Shown: positions 8,145 to 17,567, counted from the stretch's first letter. The stretch is 64,000 nt of DNA from Gracilibacillus suaedae (GCF_017599345.1 NZ_JAGFVL010000062.1:124001-188000); one strand, 5' to 3'. Notes: generated by a model from the letters alone, not told the origin. Numbers and translations: made by a program.

Positions 8145-8228
8145 CATATCTTTTATCGAAGGTGTGGTCTGAGATTGAGTGGAGGATCAGGCAAAAGAAA
8201 AACTTTCCAAACTTTTTTATAATTTTAA

Positions 8229-8258
8229 TTGACAATGATTCTCATTATAGATTAGAAT
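8229..8258 (+). promoter_or_regulatory. Fur-repressed promoter of the NEAT/heme operon
   Basis: TTGACA (8229-8234) and TAGAAT (8253-8258) are spaced by 18 bases. The spacer contains TTGACAATGATTCTCATTAT, a good Fur box overlapping the -35. This is the expected layout for iron-dependent repression. Confidence 0.7.
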
Positions 8259-8296
8259 GTAATTGTTAACATTTAGGGAATCTAGATTTCTAATTT

Positions 8297-8322
8297 AAAT
8301 AATGAGAATGATAATCATTTAT
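8297..8322 (+). promoter_or_regulatory. Fur box
   Basis: AATGAGAATGATAATCATTT fits the repeated NATNAT Fur hexamer pattern. It is the second of three sites before the isdC-like gene. Confidence 0.75.
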
Positions 8323-8352
8323 GGGTTGATGGTTATTCTTTTTTTGATTTAT

Positions 8353-8379
8353 AATTGATAATAATTATCATTTTCAATA
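8353..8379 (+). promoter_or_regulatory. Fur box immediately before the isdC-like ribosome site
   Basis: TTGATAATAATTATCATTTT fits the Fur consensus and lies just upstream of AGGAGGT (8381-8387). Confidence 0.75.
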
Positions 8380-8393
8380 CAGGAGGTCAAATA

Positions 8394-9050
8394 ATGATAA
8401 GAAAACTACCATTTTTAGTTATTATAGTAGGTGTCTTTTGTTTTATTTTCGTTCAGCCGTTAACAGCAGCAACTGATTTAGAGAATGGTACATATACGAT
8501 GGATTATACGGTTTTACATGCAGACAATGATTCCGCTTCGATGGCAAATGATTATTGGGAGAAGCCGGCGACGATTATTGCAAAAGATGGAAAATTAACT
8601 GTTCAAATGACGATTAACCATAGTGCTTGGGTAACTGAGTTTAAAACACCAAATAATGGTGGTTATGCAGATGTAGCCGTTATTAGTACAGATGAAGAAG
8701 CGGATAAGAGGACCGTACAATTCTCTGCTGATGATCTTTCAAGTCCCATGTCTGCTAAAATCCATGTAACTGTACCAGATATCGATTATGATCATGATTA
8801 CACCATTCGTTTTTCATTTGATGAATCTAGTATGCAAACGATAGAAACAGAAGCTTCAGCAGATCAAAATACCTCAGAGCAAGAACAGTCTACCTCATCT
8901 GAAGAAGAACAATCAAACAACAATTCTACTACAACAAGTACAGAACAAGAGGATAATCCAAAAACAAGTGATATGGCAATGATCCCTTTATTTGTCTTCC
9001 TTCTAATCGGATCAATGTTTATGTTATGGAGACAATGGAGAACACAATAA
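8394..9050 (+). CDS. isdC: Sortase-anchored single-NEAT heme protein (IsdC-like)
   Basis: This 218-residue cell-wall protein has a signal peptide (~1-26) and one NEAT domain (~28-143). The NEAT domain has S-M-A-N-D-Y in the heme-lip helix and the heme-ligand pair Y132/Y136 in YDHDYTIRF. A Ser/Glu/Thr linker follows, then the sorting signal NPKTSD (188-193), a membrane stretch and a basic tail. IsdC-type proteins receive heme from surface NEAT proteins and pass it to the membrane importer. NPKTx is a sortase-B type motif and a srtB gene lies downstream at 14934. ATG at 8394 is chosen for the AGGAGGT seven bases upstream. Three Fur sites precede it. Confidence 0.85.
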   Translation: MIRKLPFLVIIVGVFCFIFVQPLTAATDLENGTYTMDYTVLHADNDSASMANDYWEKPATIIAKDGKLTVQMTINHSAWVTEFKTPNNGGYADVAVISTDEEADKRTVQFSADDLSSPMSAKIHVTVPDIDYDHDYTIRFSFDESSMQTIETEASADQNTSEQEQSTSSEEEQSNNNSTTTSTEQEDNPKTSDMAMIPLFVFLLIGSMFMLWRQWRTQ

Positions 9051-9073
9051 AACGGAAGAGGAGAGGTTTTTAA

Positions 9074-12000
9074 ATGAGGAGACGATGGCAAAAAACACTC
9101 GCTATCTTTTCAATATGGTTAGTGTTACTCGCAACGGTTCTACCAACAGGATCAATATCCGCAGAACAAGCGGAGTTAGCAAATGGTGAATATACCATTG
9201 ATTTTACTTTTCTGAAAGATGGAACAGACTCTACTAGTGTGATGGATGAATATTCAGAGAAGCCAGCAACATTACATGTAAATGATGGTCAATTAGAAGT
9301 CGATCTGACGTTAACAAACAGTGATTGGATACAACTATTTCAAACGGAACAAGCTGGAGAATATGTGGATGCCGAAGTGATAGAAGAAGACACTGAAGCA
9401 AATAAACGAACGGTTCGTTTTCCGGTTAAAAATCTAACAGATAAGGTCGAAGCATATACACACGTAATTGTGACAGGTATCCCAGGTTTCGAATATGACA
9501 ATTATTATGAGGTTCAGATTCAATTTGATCCTGACAGTATTCAGGCGATAAATGTGGAAGAGCCTGCAGAAGAAACTGAAGAAGATACCAGTGAAACTCC
9601 TACCGAAGAGGAAGCTCCAGAAGAATCTAGTGAAGAAGACGGAGGAGAATCTAGTGATGAAATAGTTGATAAGGAAGAAGGAGAAACTGAAGAGGAAACT
9701 AGCAATGGAGAAGAGAATCAAGAAGAAGTACCAGAATTAGAGCTTGAAGACGGAAAATATTCCATTGATTTTAGAGTCCTTGATCCTGACAAAGATGAAG
9801 AACTCAATATAGGAAACCTGCCAAGTCCAGCAGTATTGGAAGTAAAAGATGGAAACACCTCCGTGTTACTAGACATCTACGATCCACAAGGACAAATTAC
9901 GGATATTCGGATAGATCTGGATGGAACATTGACAAGTAGTGAAATAATATCTGATGATTCCAAACAAGCGCGAACACCAGAATTTCCAATTTCTTCGTTG
10001 TCAGAACCAATCAATGCTGAAATAGATTATTATGTTGAGCAAATTGATTATACAAATGTTAAACCAGTACGTTTAGATTTTGATGTCGAAACTATTGCTG
10101 CGACTGATGACGAAGAAGAAGAGTCAGATATAAAGATTGAAGATGGGAAATATACGATCGATTTTACTGCACTTCATGCCTCAAAAGATGAAGAATCTAG
10201 AATGGCAGATTATTTTGCAAGTCCAGCAGTTTTAGAAGTATCAGATGGTGAAGCTTTTGTTTTACTTGATATTCAAGACGAAAGAGGGCAACTAACCGAG
10301 ATTCGATTAGATGACAATGGGACACACACTAATGGCGAAATAGTATCTGGTGAGGCACCTGGAAATCGAACAGTTAAATACCCGATATCTTACTTATCAG
10401 AACCGATCAATGCTGAAGTAGATATGTATGTTGCCGAGATGGATTATGAAAATACCCAACCATTCCGGCTGTTGTTTGATGAAACATCTATCTCTGCATT
10501 AGATGATAGAGAAGTGGATCTTGCGCAAGATGGTGAATATACCATTGATTTTGAGTTTTTAAAGAATGGTACAGATACTACTAGTGTAATGGATGTCTAT
10601 GCTGAGAAACCAGCAACATTGCATGTGAATGATGGTCAATTGGAAGTTGATCTAACGTTAACGAGCAGCGATTGGATCAAGTTATTCCAAACAAAGCAAG
10701 ACGGTCAGTATGTGGATGCTGAAGTAATAGACGAAGACACGGAGGCAGATAAACGTACGGTTCGTTTTCCAGTTGAAAATGTAACAGATAAGGTTGAAGT
10801 CTATACACATGTCGTTGTCCCGGATATGAATTATGACCATACCTATGAGGTGCAAATTCAATTTGATCCTGATAGTGTTGCGGTGGTTAAGTTGGAAGAT
10901 CCTGGAGATGACACAGATGATGAAACAGGGGAATATCCAACAAAACCTGACCAGCCTGAGAAAATTGGTGATAGATTAATTATTAAAGATGTAAGTAATT
11001 TCGCTTATGATGAAGCTAATAAAGCCTATCAAATTAATGGTAATGATGCGAATCATTTTGAAATCAGTGCAGCAATATTCAACAGCCTCGCTGATGACTC
11101 TAAATTATCCTTTGCAAAGGATAATGAGGTGAAAGCAACATTCCCTGTTAATCAATTGAAAGAAAAATTGGGAGATAGCGAATCCATCCACTTTACAATC
11201 GAAAAAGTGGATAGTCCTTCTAATGCCAAAAGTGGTTTTTATGATTTTCATGTAGCTGTTGATGACGAGACTGTTTCTGAATTCTCAGAACCTGTCACGT
11301 TAACGTTTACTGTGGATCAGGAAGATGTTAATAATTGGTCTGATCTTAAAGTAGTGTATATAAATGATGACGGTGAAGTGGAAGAGGAAATTAATCCAAC
11401 AGAACGTAATCAGGAGTCAGGTGAAGTAGTGGCAGAAGTTTCCCATTTTAGTCAATATGGTGTATTGGAAACAGAAGAGAAAGGTCAGCAATCAGAAAAT
11501 GGGCTTGAAGATGGTGAATATACCATTGATTTTACCTTCCTAAAAAATGGTACTGAAGAAACCAGTGTGATGGATGGTTATACGGAGAAACCAGCCACTC
11601 TACATGTGAATGATGGACAATTAGAAGTAGATTTAACGTTCACGAACAGCGATTGGATCAAGTTATTCCAGACCAGACAAAATAGCGAATATGTTGATGC
11701 TGAAGTAATCGCAGAAGATACAGCAGCAGATAAACGTACGGTTCGTTTCGCAATTGAGAATCTCACAGACAAGGTGGATGCATATACACATGTCATTGTT
11801 ACTGGAGTACCTGGACTGGAGTATGACAATTATTATGAGGTTCAGCTGCAATTTGACCCCGACAGTTTGAATGAAGTTTCTGATACTCATCCAACACCAG
11901 CTGATCCGGTTCCATCTGACCCTGAAGATCCATCTGATCCTGAGCCAACAAACCCAGAAGGGGATAATAATTTAACATACAACGGTGAAGATGAAGAAGC

Positions 12001-12151
12001 TAATACTGGATCGAACACTAGTGATCATCAAAATGTACAAAACACCAAAACCGCAGACTCATTCAATATAATGATGGTTAGTTTATTGGTTAGTTTACTG
12101 ATCGGTTCTGCTTACCTATTATATAGAAAATATCGATTAGGTAGTTTGTAA
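9074..12151 (+). CDS. Cell-wall heme receptor with five NEAT domains
   Basis: The 1025-residue surface protein has a signal peptide (~1-30) and NEAT domains beginning near residues 37, 225, 356, 486 and 813. Domains 1, 4 and 5 are close copies (E-K-P-A-T-L-H-V-N-D-G-Q-L-E-V) and keep the YDNYY or YDHTY heme tyrosines. Domains 2 and 3 form a second pair and lack the second tyrosine (YTNVKP, YENTQP). An acidic linker separates domains 1 and 2. A ~170-residue beta-rich module (~640-805, ending HFSQYGVLE) separates 4 and 5. The C-terminus has NTKTAD (990-995), a membrane segment and YRKYR, a sortase-B-like anchor. It probably extracts heme from host or environmental hemoproteins and hands it to the IsdC-like protein. 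Confidence 0.85.
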   Translation: MRRRWQKTLAIFSIWLVLLATVLPTGSISAEQAELANGEYTIDFTFLKDGTDSTSVMDEYSEKPATLHVNDGQLEVDLTLTNSDWIQLFQTEQAGEYVDAEVIEEDTEANKRTVRFPVKNLTDKVEAYTHVIVTGIPGFEYDNYYEVQIQFDPDSIQAINVEEPAEETEEDTSETPTEEEAPEESSEEDGGESSDEIVDKEEGETEEETSNGEENQEEVPELELEDGKYSIDFRVLDPDKDEELNIGNLPSPAVLEVKDGNTSVLLDIYDPQGQITDIRIDLDGTLTSSEIISDDSKQARTPEFPISSLSEPINAEIDYYVEQIDYTNVKPVRLDFDVETIAATDDEEEESDIKIEDGKYTIDFTALHASKDEESRMADYFASPAVLEVSDGEAFVLLDIQDERGQLTEIRLDDNGTHTNGEIVSGEAPGNRTVKYPISYLSEPINAEVDMYVAEMDYENTQPFRLLFDETSISALDDREVDLAQDGEYTIDFEFLKNGTDTTSVMDVYAEKPATLHVNDGQLEVDLTLTSSDWIKLFQTKQDGQYVDAEVIDEDTEADKRTVRFPVENVTDKVEVYTHVVVPDMNYDHTYEVQIQFDPDSVAVVKLEDPGDDTDDETGEYPTKPDQPEKIGDRLIIKDVSNFAYDEANKAYQINGNDANHFEISAAIFNSLADDSKLSFAKDNEVKATFPVNQLKEKLGDSESIHFTIEKVDSPSNAKSGFYDFHVAVDDETVSEFSEPVTLTFTVDQEDVNNWSDLKVVYINDDGEVEEEINPTERNQESGEVVAEVSHFSQYGVLETEEKGQQSENGLEDGEYTIDFTFLKNGTEETSVMDGYTEKPATLHVNDGQLEVDLTFTNSDWIKLFQTRQNSEYVDAEVIAEDTAADKRTVRFAIENLTDKVDAYTHVIVTGVPGLEYDNYYEVQLQFDPDSLNEVSDTHPTPADPVPSDPEDPSDPEPTNPEGDNNLTYNGEDEEANTGSNTSDHQNVQNTKTADSFNIMMVSLLVSLLIGSAYLLYRKYRLGSL

Positions 12152-12162
12152 GGGTTTGGAGA

Positions 12163-12194
12163 AAGTCTTGGTACTACGTATAGTACCAAGACTT
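12163..12194 (+). terminator. Strong hairpin between the NEAT receptor and the importer
   Basis: AAGTCTTGGTACTA and TAGTACCAAGACTT form a perfect 14-bp stem with a 4-base loop; only a weak T-run follows. It probably attenuates read-through from the abundant surface proteins into the importer genes, or protects the upstream 3' end. Confidence 0.7.
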
Positions 12195-12239
12195 CCTTCA
12201 TTTATTCTTGTTCACACATGATTAAGGGAGGTGAAAATA

Positions 12240-13163
12240 GTGAGAAGGAAGAAAGCCGCTATTTCTGTCATTTTATTTTTATTTGCTATTTTAGTAATTG
12301 GTTGTGATAATAACCAATCCGTCAATGCTGATGAAGAATCTAATAATGAAGAAGAGCAGCAGGAACAGGAAAGTGCAACAAAAAAACAGGAAGCAAGAGT
12401 GGTATCAACAACTGTTGCAGCAACAGAGATATTTGATGCATTAGAAATTGATTTGGTAGGTGTTCCTACTAGCTACAAAGATCTTCCTAGCCGTTATGAT
12501 GGAGTAACCGAAGTTGGGAATCCGATGAGTCCTGATATGGAATTAGTAAAATCGTTAGATCCGACACATGTGTTTTCGGTAACAACCTTGCAAACAGATT
12601 TGGAAGAAGTATTTGATAACGTCAAGATCGATGCTACCTTTTTAAATTTTCAGAGCTTAGATAATATGCTTAACGAAATTGAACAAATTGGCGATCAATT
12701 TAACCGAACTGAGCAGGCAACCGAATTGATTACTTCTATTGAAACACGATTGAAGGAAGTAGAAGCTCGTGTGGAAGGAAAAGAAGCGCCCTCTGTGCTA
12801 ATTTTATTAGGAGTACCTGGTAGCTATCTAGTTGCTACAGAGCATTCGTATATAGGAGATCTTGTCAAAAGAGCAGGAGGAGTTAACGTTGTTCAAGGGG
12901 AAGATGTAGAGTATTTAGCATCCAATACTGAATATCTGCAGCAAGCAAACCCTGATGTTATTTTGCGAGCAGCTCATGGCATGCCAGAAGAAGTAGTGGA
13001 GATGTTTGATGAAGAATTCCAAACGAATGATATCTGGAAACATTTTAAAGCTGTGCAAAATGATCGTGTTTATGATTTGCCGGAAGAGTTGTTTCCTACA
13101 ACAGGTAATTTAGCAGTAGTAGAAGCGATGGATGAACTCCTGAAGATGTTATATGAGGAATAA
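12240..13163 (+). CDS. isdE: Heme ABC importer binding lipoprotein (IsdE-like)
   Basis: This 307-residue lipoprotein (lipobox LVIGC, Cys22, then an acidic/Gln-rich tether) belongs to the helical-backbone metal-receptor class (PF01497). Its start V-V-S-T-T-V-A-A-T-E-I-F-D-A-L and the segment VLILLGVPGSYLVATE resemble IsdE-type heme-binding proteins. GTG at 12240 is preferred over the in-frame GTG at 12231 because AGGGAGG precedes it at proper spacing. It lies in the NEAT-permease-ATPase-sortase operon, so heme is the likely ligand. A siderophore cannot be excluded from sequence alone. Confidence 0.8.
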   Translation: MRRKKAAISVILFLFAILVIGCDNNQSVNADEESNNEEEQQEQESATKKQEARVVSTTVAATEIFDALEIDLVGVPTSYKDLPSRYDGVTEVGNPMSPDMELVKSLDPTHVFSVTTLQTDLEEVFDNVKIDATFLNFQSLDNMLNEIEQIGDQFNRTEQATELITSIETRLKEVEARVEGKEAPSVLILLGVPGSYLVATEHSYIGDLVKRAGGVNVVQGEDVEYLASNTEYLQQANPDVILRAAHGMPEEVVEMFDEEFQTNDIWKHFKAVQNDRVYDLPEELFPTTGNLAVVEAMDELLKMLYEE

Positions 13164-13184
13164 ACGATAGAAAGGTTTTCTGTA

Positions 13185-14168
13185 ATGAAAAAAAAAATTC
13201 TTAGTTTTGTAGGTGTTACGTTACTACTATGTTTGGTCATGGTGATATCGACCATGACAGGAAGTATCAATGTTACATTTCTTGAATTAATCCAAGGATT
13301 AGTTACTGGAACAAATGAGGAGGTAGCTGTAATAAGAGATTTGCGTCTGCCCAGGGTTATTATCTCAGTAGTAGCAGGAAGCGCTTTGGCAGTGTCAGGG
13401 GCATTGTTGCAGGCAGTTATGCGGAATCCATTAGCTGATGCTGGTATTATCGGGATCTCCTCAGGTGCTGGATTCACCTCGATATTGGCGGTGAGCTTTT
13501 TTCCGGCCCTTTACTTTTGGTCCCCTTTATTTGCCTTCATTGGTGGTGCAGTTGCATGTCTCTTGGTTTACAGTCTGTCCTGGAAATCTGGTTTGAGCCC
13601 TGTCCGTTTAATCCTGGTAGGTGTTGCAATTAATGCGGTATTCAGTGGGTTAAGTGACACATTTAATTATCGGGGAAGTTACACCGTTACAAGTGTCAGT
13701 CCAACTACTACGTCTACGTTGGCGATGAGAACATGGACAGATGTAGAGATTATGGTGACTTTCGGACTAACTGGGTTAATCGCAGCTTTGCTATTGTACC
13801 GTTCCTGCAACTTTCTTGCACTCCAGGACAAAACCGTTCAAAACTTAGGTGTATCTGTTGTCCGTACTCGATTGCTTATTTCAACTGTTGCGGTATTATT
13901 AGCGGCAGTTTCGACAGCGGTAGCTGGATTGATTGCTTTTATTGGCTTACTAGTGCCACATATCAGTAGACTACTTGTCGGATCTGACCACAAAGTGTTA
14001 CTCCCTTTCACGGCTTTAACAGGAGCACTCATTCTCTTGTTGGCAGACACATTAGGCCGAACAATTATTGCCCCTAATGAAATTCCAGCTTCCATTATTA
14101 TGTCGATTATCGGTGGTCCGTTTTTAATTTTCTTACTAAGAAGGAGTGACAAAGTCAGTGGAAGTTAA
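13185..14168 (+). CDS. isdF: Heme ABC importer permease (FecCD family, IsdF-like)
   Basis: The 327-residue membrane protein has the FecCD/BtuC layout of about nine to ten hydrophobic segments. It carries conserved blocks RLPRVIISVVAGSALAVSGA, QAVMRNPLADAGIIGISSGA, and GLIAFIGLLVPHISRLLVG near the C-terminus (the ATPase-coupling region). It follows the binding protein by 21 bases and overlaps the ATPase gene. FecCD permeases carry heme, cobalamin or siderophores; the operon argues for heme. Confidence 0.85.
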   Translation: MKKKILSFVGVTLLLCLVMVISTMTGSINVTFLELIQGLVTGTNEEVAVIRDLRLPRVIISVVAGSALAVSGALLQAVMRNPLADAGIIGISSGAGFTSILAVSFFPALYFWSPLFAFIGGAVACLLVYSLSWKSGLSPVRLILVGVAINAVFSGLSDTFNYRGSYTVTSVSPTTTSTLAMRTWTDVEIMVTFGLTGLIAALLLYRSCNFLALQDKTVQNLGVSVVRTRLLISTVAVLLAAVSTAVAGLIAFIGLLVPHISRLLVGSDHKVLLPFTALTGALILLLADTLGRTIIAPNEIPASIIMSIIGGPFLIFLLRRSDKVSGS

Positions 14169-14940
14169 CGATATTAGTTTCTCCTACACAGGAGAACAAA
14201 ATCAATTACAACAGATTTCAACAAATATTCAACATGGTAAAATTACGACCATTATCGGACCAAACGGATCTGGCAAATCTACTTTTCTACAATTGTTATC
14301 TCGTAATTTAACCTATAACACTGGTCAAATTCTTTTAAACGGAAAAGAAATCAATCAATACGTAGCGAAAGAATTTGCGAAAATGATCGCAGTTGTTCAT
14401 CAGCAAAATATCGCACCAGACGATATGACCGTAGAAAAACTGATTGAATATGGTAGACTGCCATATAGAAAAGCTTTTCAGTCTCGTCAGAAAGATGATC
14501 AAGACATAATCGAATGGGCGTTGTCTGCTACTAAGTTGACGGACAAAAGAAATAAGCATTTAGCCGAGTTATCTGGAGGGGAACGCCAGCGAGTCTGGAT
14601 AGCGATGGCATTGGCACAGGATACCCCTTTTCTATTTTTAGATGAACCAACAACATATTTGGATATGTATCACCAAATAGAAATATTAGAACTCGTCAAA
14701 GAGCTTAATGAAAAGCACCAACAAACTATTATCATGGTCTTACATGATTTGAATCAGGCGATTACATATAGTGATTATTTAATGGTTATGAAACAAGGGA
14801 AAAAAATCAAAGAAGGCAAGCCGATCGATATAATGACGAGTGAGATTATAGAAGAAGTCTATGGTGTAAAAGCGAAAGTAAAAAAAGATGAAGACCATCC
14901 CCTCTATATAGTACCGATCGGAATAGGAAAAGAATGGTGA
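14158..14940 (+). CDS. Heme ABC importer ATPase (FecE/FhuC family)
   Basis: The 260-residue ATPase shows Walker A GPNGSGKST (~39), signature LSGGERQR (~138), Walker B FLFLDEPTTYLD (~160) and H-loop VLHDLNQA. GTG at 14158 (giving MEVNDISFSY, the usual family start) is preferred; GTG at 14146 is in frame but overlaps the AAGGAG ribosome site. The gene overlaps the permease by 11 bases and srtB by 7 bases. Confidence 0.88.
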   Translation: MEVNDISFSYTGEQNQLQQISTNIQHGKITTIIGPNGSGKSTFLQLLSRNLTYNTGQILLNGKEINQYVAKEFAKMIAVVHQQNIAPDDMTVEKLIEYGRLPYRKAFQSRQKDDQDIIEWALSATKLTDKRNKHLAELSGGERQRVWIAMALAQDTPFLFLDEPTTYLDMYHQIEILELVKELNEKHQQTIIMVLHDLNQAITYSDYLMVMKQGKKIKEGKPIDIMTSEIIEEVYGVKAKVKKDEDHPLYIVPIGIGKEW

Positions 14941-15722
14941 TGAAAATGCAGTCTAAAGATCAAAATGGGCAACCAAAATCAATAATGACGAAAATTCGCC
15001 AACGCTCCATTACGATCATTTGTCTTGGGTTGCTTATTTTTTCGGCCTACAAATTGACGTCTGTTTTCTGGGATTATTATCAAAATCGTCAAGTCCTAGC
15101 TGAGATTCAGCAAGTGTATGTGCCGGAATCGATAGAAAAAGAGGCGACAAATGTTACCCGTTCCTCCTTTGATCCATTATTAGATATTAATGAGGAAATA
15201 GCTGCATGGATTAAAATCGATGGTACGAATGTGGATTATCCGATTTTACAGGCTGAAGATAATCAATTCTATTTAAATCGTAATTATTTGCATCAAGAAA
15301 CACGAGCAGGTTCGTTGTTCTTAGATTACCGCAATGACTTAGAGAACAATGATTTACATACGATTGTATACGGCCATAATATGAGGGACGGCAGTATGTT
15401 TGGACAACTAGATCAGTTTTTAGATCAAGATTTTTATGAAGATCATCCAACATTTCAATACGATTCATTGTATCAAAGCTATGATGTCGAAATTTTCGCT
15501 GCATATGTGACGACAACTGATTTTTATTACATCGAAACAAACTTTGCAGATACCGCCGCCTATCGAGGTTTTTTAAACGAAATAACAGCAAAATCGCAAA
15601 TTGAAACAGAAACAACCGTAACGGAGGATGATCAAATCATCACTCTGTCAACATGTGATTACCAATTGGATCGAGATAAAGGTAGGTTTGTTGTGCACGG
15701 AAAATTAATACCCAAAACGTAA
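14934..15722 (+). CDS. srtB: Class B sortase
   Basis: The 262-residue membrane-tethered transpeptidase has one N-terminal hydrophobic anchor (~24-40). The sortase B catalytic triad is visible: His148 in VYGHNM, Cys241 in LSTCDY and Arg251 in GRFVVHG. SrtB enzymes attach proteins with NPQTN/NPKTx-type signals to the cell wall. The two NEAT proteins of this operon carry NPKTSD and NTKTAD and are the obvious substrates. The start may be ATG 14934, 14940 or 14946; the ribosome site is weak because the gene overlaps the ATPase. A terminator follows. Confidence 0.92.
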   Translation: MVMKMQSKDQNGQPKSIMTKIRQRSITIICLGLLIFSAYKLTSVFWDYYQNRQVLAEIQQVYVPESIEKEATNVTRSSFDPLLDINEEIAAWIKIDGTNVDYPILQAEDNQFYLNRNYLHQETRAGSLFLDYRNDLENNDLHTIVYGHNMRDGSMFGQLDQFLDQDFYEDHPTFQYDSLYQSYDVEIFAAYVTTTDFYYIETNFADTAAYRGFLNEITAKSQIETETTVTEDDQIITLSTCDYQLDRDKGRFVVHGKLIPKT

Positions 15723-15759
15723 ACCATCCAAGTCTTCTTACTAAGAACCAGGATGGTTT
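15721..15759 (+). terminator. Terminator after srtB
   Basis: AAACCATCC and GGATGGTTT form a 9-bp stem around a 21-base loop. The first arm overlaps the srtB stop codon. Confidence 0.7.
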
Positions 15760-15811
15760 ATTAATGATTCCTTTATCTCAGTTGATTCTGAAGCCGCACC
15801 GTTTCTAACCG

Positions 15812-16411
15812 GGCGCTTTGCGCTTTTTTGATAAGTAAAGAAAGTATATAACCATTGATATCACAACTTTTTTTAGCAAGTATGTATAGGAAAAGGTGAT
15901 TTAAAACATATATTTTAAGAAGCAAGAATAGCTATCCAGATGGGGTTGCCATTCTGAAAGCTAGCTAGTGCAAGTCAACCGCTACGGCTGACCGTTTCGC
16001 TTTCCAAAGAGCATGCTAACGCTAAAGGAGTCGAAACGGTCGGCCTTCGCTATACTTTTTTCTACAACGAATAACAGCAAAAGCATATTGGTTTTATAAC
16101 CCCTATTAGTGATTTCCTATGCCATATCTTACCCTTTCACAGGGATAATAACCCAAGTTACCTGGTCTGACAAATGTTGTAGCACATGGATAAAGCGGAG
16201 GCTGCCCACTTCCACTCCTGTGGAAATGTTTGGCCTGAAGGTCCACTTTTTCGAGCGGTTTTTGCCCGAAAAAGTTAGCTAAAGGGCAAACCACACGGAA
16301 AGGGAAGTGGGCAGCCGGAGTGGTGGTCAAACAGTCGATATATTTCATAATGGTTACTAGAGGAATCGCAGATCTACCATAAGGACTGAGCGGTTTGCTC
16401 AGTTTTTCTTA
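15812..16411 (+). repeat. Composite hairpin-rich intergenic repeat, copy 1 (complete)
   Basis: This gene-free stretch begins with a mini-terminator (GCGCTTTGCGCTTTTTT) and an AAGTATATAA motif. It then holds a first large imperfect palindrome (15992-16051: CGCTACGGCTGACCG against CGGTCGGCCTTCGC) and a second one (16197-16324). The second has nested stems ACTTTTTCG/CGAAAAAGT and GGCTGCCCACTTCC/GGAAGTGGGCAGCC. It ends in a terminator, CTGAGCGGTTTGCTCAG plus T-run (16384-16410). Matching elements lie at 30714, 37610 and 48108. It sits between convergent operons. No coding potential is evident. Similar elements recur in related Bacillaceae as far as I recall, but I cannot name a family. Confidence 0.7.
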
Positions 16412-16414
16412 GTG

Positions 16415-16756
16415 TTATGATATGTGTTCGTATTCACTCTTTTCTTCTTTTCTAGGTTCTCTTGTGACTTTTACTTCATAATAGGAGATGTCGTTATCAA
16501 TAATATATTCAGGAATTTCTTTCTTGCGGTGTGAAGTACGGAAGGCATCGCTTTTCGTCCAATTTTTAAAATCATCTTTTGATTCCCAACGAGTAAATAC
16601 GGTTACCTCATCATAATCAGGTGTATTTTGGGTTAACAACACTTCTAACCCTAAGAACCCATCCATGTACTCCACTTTTCCTATTTTGTTAAAGCGTTCA
16701 ATTAATTTTTCTCCATTTCCTTTTGTTATTTTAGATCTATTTGTCACAATAATCAT
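16415..16756 (-). CDS. isdG: Heme-degrading monooxygenase (IsdG family)
   Basis: The 113-residue ABM-domain enzyme has the full IsdG catalytic triad: Asn6 in VTNRS, Trp66 in FKNWTKS and His76 in TSHRKK. IsdG-family enzymes open the heme ring in the cytoplasm, releasing iron. The start ATG has GAGGAGGAA upstream. It is the last gene of the minus-strand importer operon, 21 bases after the ATPase, so heme import and breakdown are co-expressed. The C-terminal tail after ~100 is charged and slightly longer than usual. Confidence 0.92.
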   Translation of the reverse strand: MIIVTNRSKITKGNGEKLIERFNKIGKVEYMDGFLGLEVLLTQNTPDYDEVTVFTRWESKDDFKNWTKSDAFRTSHRKKEIPEYIIDNDISYYEVKVTREPRKEEKSEYEHIS

Positions 16757-16777
16757 TTAAATTCCTCCTCAATATCA

Positions 16778-17566
16778 TTAACTTGATTTCGCTATACGCG
16801 ATGTTTTTGGAATAATTAACGGAAAACCATCCTCATATATGACTTTGGCATCAATATCATAAACATCTTTTAAAAATGATCTTGTTAATAAATCGATTGA
16901 TCGTCCAGTTGTTTTTATTTTCCCTCCTTTCATTGCGATTAAATAGTCACAATAAGCGACAGCTTGTTGTAACTCATGAAGAACCATAATGATCGTGATT
17001 TGATGTTGTTCATGAATAGAAGCTAACATTTCCATTACTTCGAGTTGATGCGCAATGTCTAGGTAAGTGGTAGGTTCATCAAGTAAAAGTATTTCTGACT
17101 GCTGAGTTAAAGCCAACGCAATTCTTACCTTTTGTTGTTCACCTCCTGATAAGCTATGGAACAGTCGATCACTATGTTGGATTGTATTGGTAATCGACAT
17201 TGCCCAATCAATGATTTCACTATCCTTTCTGTTTGTTTTACTTAACCATGAATGGTAAGGTGCTCTGCCGTATGAGATTAGTTCTCGAACCGTTAAGTTG
17301 GGTAAACTCTGTTTCGATTGCGGCATCATCGCAACTATTTGTGCAAAATCTTTTGATGGAAAAGTGTTGCTATTTTGTTGGTTTACTAGGATTTCACCTG
17401 TATGCTGCTTCATGAGCCTTGCTATCGTCTTTAACAAGGTAGACTTACCTGAACCATTTGGTCCAACGATAGCAGTGATACTATGTTTAGGAATCTTCAC
17501 CGAGATATCTGACAAATGAAAGTTTCCGAGATTTACATGTATGTCTTTTGTTTGAATAGCATTCAA
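16778..17566 (-). CDS. Second heme/siderophore ABC importer ATPase
   Basis: The 262-residue FecE/FhuC-type ATPase has Walker A GPNGSGKST (~34), signature LSGGEQQK (~135), Walker B ILLLDEPTTYLD (~157) and H-loop VLHELQQA. It is one base downstream of its permease gene and directly upstream of isdG. It is a clear paralogue of the plus-strand ATPase at 14158, including the DEPTTYLD block, which suggests the two importers arose by duplication. Confidence 0.9.
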   Translation of the reverse strand: MNAIQTKDIHVNLGNFHLSDISVKIPKHSITAIVGPNGSGKSTLLKTIARLMKQHTGEILVNQQNSNTFPSKDFAQIVAMMPQSKQSLPNLTVRELISYGRAPYHSWLSKTNRKDSEIIDWAMSITNTIQHSDRLFHSLSGGEQQKVRIALALTQQSEILLLDEPTTYLDIAHQLEVMEMLASIHEQHQITIIMVLHELQQAVAYCDYLIAMKGGKIKTTGRSIDLLTRSFLKDVYDIDAKVIYEDGFPLIIPKTSRIAKSS

Positions 17567-17567
17567 T

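Noticed and set aside
16106..16348. 80-residue minus-strand ORF inside the composite repeat
   Set aside because: It lies entirely in the hairpin-rich repeat, the peptide follows the palindrome arms, and no ribosome site is present.
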